A program made the translations under genes and the position numbers. From CALIZF01 sp046292445 (lineage in GTDB: Bacteria; Pseudomonadota; Alphaproteobacteria; Rhodobacterales; Rhodobacteraceae), in contig JBKBQT010000012.1 in NCBI GenBank assembly GCA_046292445.1, positions 1-64,000 of the forward strand: 64,000 nt of DNA, given 5' to 3'. Position 1 is the stretch's first letter. Each line of letters begins with the position of its first letter. Positions 59,486 to 64,000 of this stretch are shown piece after piece. A model generated the notes under the pieces. That model had not been told where the DNA came from. It worked only from the letters and a program-made list of their open reading frames with translations, and made no database searches.

Positions 59486-61675
59486 ATGAGCAAGACCGAG
59501 GATCTGATCCGCACCTACGAGGCGCGCCTGGCCGAGATCGAGGCGCGACTGGCGCGGGTCGAGGCCGGGGGCACCGCCCCCGCGCCGCGCCGCGCGGCCC
59601 GGGCCGGCGGCCTGCGGCTCGGCGTCGATGTGGGCGGCACCTTCACCGACCTGATCCTGCTCGACGCGGCGGCCGGCAAGGTCTGGTCGGCCAAGGTGCC
59701 CTCGACGCCCGAGGACAGCTCGATCGGCGTGCTCAACGGCATCGAGAAGATCTGCCGCGAGGCCGGCATCCGCCCCTCGGACATCGCAGAGGTGATGCAC
59801 GGCACGACGGTGGCCACCAACACCGTGCTCACCGGATCGGGCGCCCGCGTGGGCCTCGTGACGACCAGGGGCTACCGCGACACGCTGCAGATCGCGCGGT
59901 CCTATGTGCCCGGCGGGCTCGGCGGCTGGGTGATCTGGAACAAGTCGCTGCCGCTCGCCCGGCTCGAGGACACGATCGAGGCGGACGAACGGATCGACGC
60001 GAAGGGCAACGTGCTCGTCCCGCTCGACGAGGCGGCGCTGCGCCGCGATCTGGCCGCCCTGCGCGACCGCGGGATCGAGGCGCTGACGATCAGCCTCTTC
60101 AACGGCTATGTCTCGGCCGTGCACGAGGATCGGGTGGCGGCCATCGCGGCCGAGGTGATGCCGGGCATCCCCGTCAGCACCAGCCATGCGACGATGCCCG
60201 AGATGTACGAATACGAGCGCACCGAGACGACGGTGGTCAACTCCTACGTCCGCCCGGTGGTGGCCAAATACGTCGCCAACCTCCAGCGCGAACTCAAGGC
60301 CAAGATGGGCGAGGTCAACCTGCAGATCCTGCGCTCGGACGGCGGGCTGTCCTCGGCGCAGGGGGCGATGGACCAGCCGGTGAACCTCCTGATGTCCGGC
60401 CCCGCGGGCGGCGTCTCCGGCGCGCTCTGGATCGCCAAGAACGCCGGTTTCAAGAACCTGCTGACCTTCGACATGGGCGGCACCTCGACCGATGTCGCGC
60501 TGATCGAGAACGGCATCGCCCGCACCCGGCGCGAAACCCGCGTGGCCGATGTCACCGTCCGCGCCCCCTCGATCGACGTGCGCACCGTGGGCGCCGGCGG
60601 CGGCTCCATCGCCTATGTGCCCGAACTGACTCGGGCCCTGCGCGTCGGCCCGAAATCGGCCGGCGCCGTGCCCGGCCCGGCGGCCTATGACAAGGGCGGC
60701 GATCTGCCGACGGTCACCGATGCCAATGTCGTCCTCGGTTACCTGCCCTCCGACGCGCGGCTCGGCGGCGACATGACGATCCGCCGCGATCTCGCCGCGC
60801 GGGCGGTGCAGACCGTCGCCGATGCGCTCGGCAAGTCGCTCGAGGATGCCGCCGAGGGCATCATCGCCATCGTGAACGAGAACATGTGCGGCGCGCTGCG
60901 CCTCGTGTCGGTCGAACAGGGCTATGACCCGCGCGACTTCGCGCTGATCGGCTTCGGCGGCGCTGGCCCGCTGCATGCCAACGCCCTCTCGCGCCTCATC
61001 AACGCCTGGCCCAGCATCGTGCCCCCCGGCCCCGGCGTGCTCTGCGCCTATGGCGATGCGACGACGCGCCTGCGCAACGAGGCGAGCCAGACCTATGTGA
61101 CCGCCACCGCCGCCACCTCGGATGCCGAGATCGCCGGCATGCTGCAGGCACTCGCCGCCCGCGCCGCCGAGACGCTCGAGGCCGAGGGCGTGCCGCGCAG
61201 CGAACAGGAAACGCTCTACCAGATCGACATCCGCTATCAGGGCCAGGGGATGAAGCTCACCGTGGACATGGCGCCCGACGTCTTTTCCCGCGAGGGCCTC
61301 GGGGGCATCGCCCGCCGCTTCGACGCCGAACACGAACAGCTTTTCACCTTCGCCCTCGACGCCCCCCACGAACTCGTCGCCCTGCGCGCGGTCGTCCAGG
61401 GACAGGAAAAACCCTTCATCGGGCGCGACTACGGCCAGGGCGGCCCCGATGCCGCCCAGGCTGCCGTCCACGACACCCGCCTCTACGCCGGCGGGCAGTG
61501 GCATGCGGCCAAGATCTACGACCGCGCCAGGCTGAAATCCGGCAACCGGATCCATGGCCCCGCGATCGTCACCGAAATGGACGCGACCGCCCTCATCCTG
61601 CCCGGCCATGTCGGCATCGTCGACAAGGTCGGCAATATCCTGATCTGGCCCGAAACCCACGAAAAGGCGCGCTAG
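59486..61675 (+). CDS. hyuA: Hydantoinase/oxoprolinase subunit A
   Basis: The 729-residue protein has an ASKHA-type nucleotide-binding fold: GVDVGGTFTDLILLD (46-60), MHGTTVATNTVLTGSGARVG, LMSGPAGGVSGALW, FDMGGTSTDVALI and GFGGAGPLHANAL. Residues 1-40 are an additional charged helix (LIRTYEARLAEIEARLARVE) predicted to be a coiled coil. It couples ATP hydrolysis to opening of a cyclic amide or to carboxylation, together with HyuB. Confidence 0.92.
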   Translation: MSKTEDLIRTYEARLAEIEARLARVEAGGTAPAPRRAARAGGLRLGVDVGGTFTDLILLDAAAGKVWSAKVPSTPEDSSIGVLNGIEKICREAGIRPSDIAEVMHGTTVATNTVLTGSGARVGLVTTRGYRDTLQIARSYVPGGLGGWVIWNKSLPLARLEDTIEADERIDAKGNVLVPLDEAALRRDLAALRDRGIEALTISLFNGYVSAVHEDRVAAIAAEVMPGIPVSTSHATMPEMYEYERTETTVVNSYVRPVVAKYVANLQRELKAKMGEVNLQILRSDGGLSSAQGAMDQPVNLLMSGPAGGVSGALWIAKNAGFKNLLTFDMGGTSTDVALIENGIARTRRETRVADVTVRAPSIDVRTVGAGGGSIAYVPELTRALRVGPKSAGAVPGPAAYDKGGDLPTVTDANVVLGYLPSDARLGGDMTIRRDLAARAVQTVADALGKSLEDAAEGIIAIVNENMCGALRLVSVEQGYDPRDFALIGFGGAGPLHANALSRLINAWPSIVPPGPGVLCAYGDATTRLRNEASQTYVTATAATSDAEIAGMLQALAARAAETLEAEGVPRSEQETLYQIDIRYQGQGMKLTVDMAPDVFSREGLGGIARRFDAEHEQLFTFALDAPHELVALRAVVQGQEKPFIGRDYGQGGPDAAQAAVHDTRLYAGGQWHAAKIYDRARLKSGNRIHGPAIVTEMDATALILPGHVGIVDKVGNILIWPETHEKAR

Positions 61676-61730
61676 GATGGCATGCAGACCGCCCCGCCCC
61701 GCTTCATCGTTCCCGAAATACTCCGGGGGT

Positions 61731-61748
61731 CCGGGGGCTGGCCCCCGG
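61731..61748. repeat. CCGGGGGC/GCCCCCGG hairpin between hyuA and hyuB
   Basis: CCGGGGGCTGGCCCCCGG forms a very strong hairpin in the 116-base spacer and lies next to a CCGGGGGTCC half repeat. Hairpins of this composition are frequent intergenic repeats in Rhodobacteraceae, and one here could trim or stabilise the operon mRNA. The effect is inferred. Confidence 0.4.
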
Positions 61749-61791
61749 TCCCGCACCATCCGCAAATCCCACCGCCGGGAGGCCCGCTGAC

Positions 61792-63678
61792 ATGCCCGCC
61801 ACCATCGTCCAGTCGAACCCCAAGCCCTTCACCCGCGTCACGGTCGATCCGATCACCCTCGACATCGTGGAGAACGCCCTGCGCAACGCCCGGGCCGAGA
61901 TGGATGCGGTCCTCTTCCGCACCGCCATGTCGCCGGGGATCCGCGAACAGCACGATGCCTTTCCGATGATCGCCAACCACGAAGGCAAGATGGTCGTGGG
62001 GCAGTTCGGGTCCTTCCTCTACGGCTTCATGCAGGGCTACAGGGGCACGATCGAGGATGGCGACATCTTCATCACCAACGATCCCTATTCCTGCGACGGC
62101 GCGGTCAGCCATCTGAACGACTGGCTGATGATGATGCCGATCTTCCACGACGGGCGCCTCGTGTCCTGGGCCGCGATGTTCGGGCACATGACGGATGTCG
62201 GCGGCAAGGTGCCCGGCTCGCTCCCGACGGACGCCAAGATGATCTATGAAGAGGGGCTGATCGTGCCCCCGACCAAGATCTACCGCGGCGGCAGGCTCAA
62301 CGACGAGCTCATGGCGATCCTGCTCGCCAACACGCGGATGCCGGACTGGAACAAGTCCGACTTCCTCGCCATCATCGCCTCGCTGCGCCTGGCCGAGCGG
62401 CGGGTGCGCGAAAACATCGCGCGCTTCGGGGTCGATACCTATCTGTCCGCGATGCTCGACATGCTCGACCGCAACAAGGTCGCCATGGGCGCGATCATCA
62501 AGCTGTTCATTCCCGAGGGGCGCGACAAGGCCAGCCGGTTCCACGACTGGATCGACGACGACGGCCAGGGCAACGGCCCGTTCAAGATCGCCTGCACGCT
62601 CTGGCGCGAGGGGGATGTGGCGATCTTCGACTTCGCCGGCTCCGACCCGCAGAGCCTGTCGTCGATCAACTTCCTGCTCAACCCCGAGATGTTCAAGATG
62701 TTCTTCGGGGCCTTCACGATCAACCTCTTCGATCCGCAGATCCTGTTCAACGACGGGTTCTACGACCTCGTGGACGTGCGCATCCCGGACGGATGCATCC
62801 TGCGGCCGAGGAAACCCGCGGCGCTGTCCTGCCGCACCCATATGCTGGGGCGCATCTTCGACCTGATGGGGGGCCTGCTGGGGCAGGGGGCGCCCGATGC
62901 GCTCAACGCCGCGGGGTTCTCGGACAGCCCGCATTTCATGTATTCGGGCTTCGGGCAGGACGGGAAGTGGTTCCAGCTGTTCCAGATCGGCTTCGGCGGC
63001 GTGCCGGGTCGCCCGGCGGGCGACGGGCCGGACGGGCATTCGATGTGGCCGGCCTTCACCAACGTGCCCAACGAATTCCTCGAGGCCTATTTCCCGCTGC
63101 GCATCCGCACCTACGCGACGATCCCCGATTCGGGGGGCGCGGGGCTGCACCGGGGCGGCAACGGCATCACCATCGCCTACGAGATGCTCGAGGAAGGCGA
63201 CATCTCGATCCATGACGACCGCTGGCTGACCTACCCCTGGGGCGTGAACGGCGGCGCGCCGGGGCTGCGGTCCACCAAGACGCTCGTGCGCCGGGACGGC
63301 ACGCGCGAGAACATCCCGTCGAAATGCGACCGGGTGCATGTGATGCCGGGCGATGTGCTGCATTTCAACACCTGGGGCGGCGGCGGCTGGGGCGATCCGC
63401 TCAAGCGGCCGGCCGAGAAGGTGCTGGCGGATGTGGAACGCGGGCTCGTGACGGTAGAGGGCGCGCGCCGCTATGGCGTCGTGATCGCGGGCGGCAGGGT
63501 GGACGAACGGGCGACCGAAAGCCTGCGCCGCGACATGGCGGCGCGGCGGGGCGACCTGCCTCTCTTCGACCGCGGTTTCGAGAACCTTTCCGAACTCAAG
63601 GCCCGGGCCAGGCGCGAAACCGGCTTCGAGCCGCCCAAGGATCCGGTCTTCTTCGCCCGCCCCATGGCGGCCGAGTAG
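61792..63678 (+). CDS. hyuB: Hydantoinase/oxoprolinase subunit B
   Basis: A 628-residue HyuB protein with DIVENALRNARAEMDAVLFR, SPGIREQHDAFPMI, NDPYSCDGAVSHLNDWLMMM, FGHMTDVGGKVPGS (metal-binding His and Asp region) and the C-terminal TWGGGGWGDP. It is the partner of HyuA. The full family length is present. The ATG follows GGGAGGCCCGCTGAC. Confidence 0.93.
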   Translation: MPATIVQSNPKPFTRVTVDPITLDIVENALRNARAEMDAVLFRTAMSPGIREQHDAFPMIANHEGKMVVGQFGSFLYGFMQGYRGTIEDGDIFITNDPYSCDGAVSHLNDWLMMMPIFHDGRLVSWAAMFGHMTDVGGKVPGSLPTDAKMIYEEGLIVPPTKIYRGGRLNDELMAILLANTRMPDWNKSDFLAIIASLRLAERRVRENIARFGVDTYLSAMLDMLDRNKVAMGAIIKLFIPEGRDKASRFHDWIDDDGQGNGPFKIACTLWREGDVAIFDFAGSDPQSLSSINFLLNPEMFKMFFGAFTINLFDPQILFNDGFYDLVDVRIPDGCILRPRKPAALSCRTHMLGRIFDLMGGLLGQGAPDALNAAGFSDSPHFMYSGFGQDGKWFQLFQIGFGGVPGRPAGDGPDGHSMWPAFTNVPNEFLEAYFPLRIRTYATIPDSGGAGLHRGGNGITIAYEMLEEGDISIHDDRWLTYPWGVNGGAPGLRSTKTLVRRDGTRENIPSKCDRVHVMPGDVLHFNTWGGGGWGDPLKRPAEKVLADVERGLVTVEGARRYGVVIAGGRVDERATESLRRDMAARRGDLPLFDRGFENLSELKARARRETGFEPPKDPVFFARPMAAE

Positions 63679-63691
63679 GGGCGGCGGGCGC

Positions 63692-64000
63692 ATGACCGAA
63701 AGCCTCGATGCGAACTATGCCCGCGCCGGCTATCACGCCCGCCAGCACTGGGGCCGGCGCCCCGCGGTGATCTGCGTGGATTTCGCGCGGGCCTATTTCG
63801 AGCCGGACTCGCCGCTTTTCGGCGGCGCGGGCTGCGCGGCCGCGCGCGACCACGCCGCACGGCTTGTGGCCGTCGCGCGGCAGGCCGGCGTGCCGGTGAT
63901 CTGGACCGAGGTGCGCTATCAGCCCGGCGGGGTCGATGGCGGCGTGTTCTTCCGCAAGGCGCCGCCGCTCAGGGTGCTCGAATGGGGCAGCGCCCTCGGC
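63692..64000 (+). CDS. Isochorismatase-family cysteine hydrolase (partial)
   Basis: The first 103 residues of a cysteine hydrolase: AVICVDFARAYFEPDSPLFG with catalytic Asp30, VAVARQAGVPVIWTEVRYQP, and FFRKAPP with Lys89. The catalytic Cys lies beyond the window. The ARAYF...SPLFGG pattern resembles N-carbamoylsarcosine amidase, which fits a hydantoin or carbamoyl pathway downstream of HyuAB. It begins 14 bases after hyuB. Confidence 0.85.
   Translation, partial: MTESLDANYARAGYHARQHWGRRPAVICVDFARAYFEPDSPLFGGAGCAAARDHAARLVAVARQAGVPVIWTEVRYQPGGVDGGVFFRKAPPLRVLEWGSALG

Noticed and set aside
1..64000. CRISPR arrays
   Set aside because: No regularly spaced direct repeats were seen. The repeats noted are short promoter motifs or hairpins.

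Overview
The window is very GC-rich, densely coded DNA with the gene content of an alphaproteobacterium of the Paracoccaceae/Rhodobacteraceae type: TRAP and LIV-type transporters, hydantoinase genes, an hmu haem locus, many ATGA gene overlaps, and IS110, IS3 and IS481 remnants. This placement is an inference from gene content, not from a marker gene. No rRNA, tRNA or CRISPR array was found.

Layout. (1) 1-3.3 kb is a graveyard of fragments: the end of an unknown gene, a VIT-family gene with a foreign 3' end, a CDF transporter with an internal deletion, an OsmC tail and a SnoaL remnant. A complete AbrB-Doc toxin-antitoxin pair lies among them. (2) 3.3-10.7 kb is one minus-strand operon facing a LysR regulator. 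Its promoter-proximal genes suit electrophile, quinone and aldehyde defence (NADP oxidoreductase, SDR-GFA fusion, ABM-domain membrane protein, DJ-1/PfpI, KefF, KefB). Its distal part is aromatic-catabolic (MhpE aldolase, cupin, SnoaL). The two halves meet in a KefB-MhpE reading-frame fusion exactly at the MhpE ATG. (3) 11.9-14.3 kb is an IS110 remnant abutting a truncated hmuU, with intact hmuV. (4) 14.3-21.7 kb is a TRAP transporter divergent from an SDR, a ketosteroid-dehydrogenase-like flavoprotein, a DMT permease and an IclR regulator. (5) 21.9-23.4 kb is a broken IS481 element inside an IS3 remnant. (6) 23.6-31.1 kb holds two PepSY-like secreted proteins, a two-component system and an RND efflux pair.

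(7) 31.8-47.6 kb is the most unusual part: a meta-cleavage pathway of the 2-aminophenol type. It contains both LigB-type dioxygenase subunits (AmnB, AmnA), an AmnC-like semialdehyde dehydrogenase, three free RidA/aminomuconate-deaminase-like proteins, an HpaH-like hydratase and an arylformamidase-like hydrolase, together with a dedicated LIV-type ABC importer. Three proteins have unexpected architectures. The LivM permease carries a C-terminal AmnA-like LigB domain. The IclR regulator carries a C-terminal RidA domain lacking the usual catalytic Arg and Glu. A flotillin-like protein has a very long coiled coil. I read this as an importer-enzyme module controlled by a regulator that senses an enamine or aminomuconate-like intermediate.

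(8) 47.6-51.4 kb is a ferric/phosphonate-type ABC importer. (9) 51.6-55.8 kb is ordinary: asd, a phytase-like esterase, mepA and a UMF1-type MFS transporter. (10) 55.9-64 kb is a GntR-controlled catabolic island: HMG-CoA-lyase-like and CaiB-like proteins, a HTH/coiled-coil protein, HyuA, HyuB and a cysteine hydrolase cut by the window end.

The first ~31.5 kb contains about ten truncations or in-frame fusions while 31.8-64 kb appears intact. Either this replicon has undergone repeated deletion, or the assembly joined paralogous or low-coverage segments wrongly. Reads across the junctions would decide.
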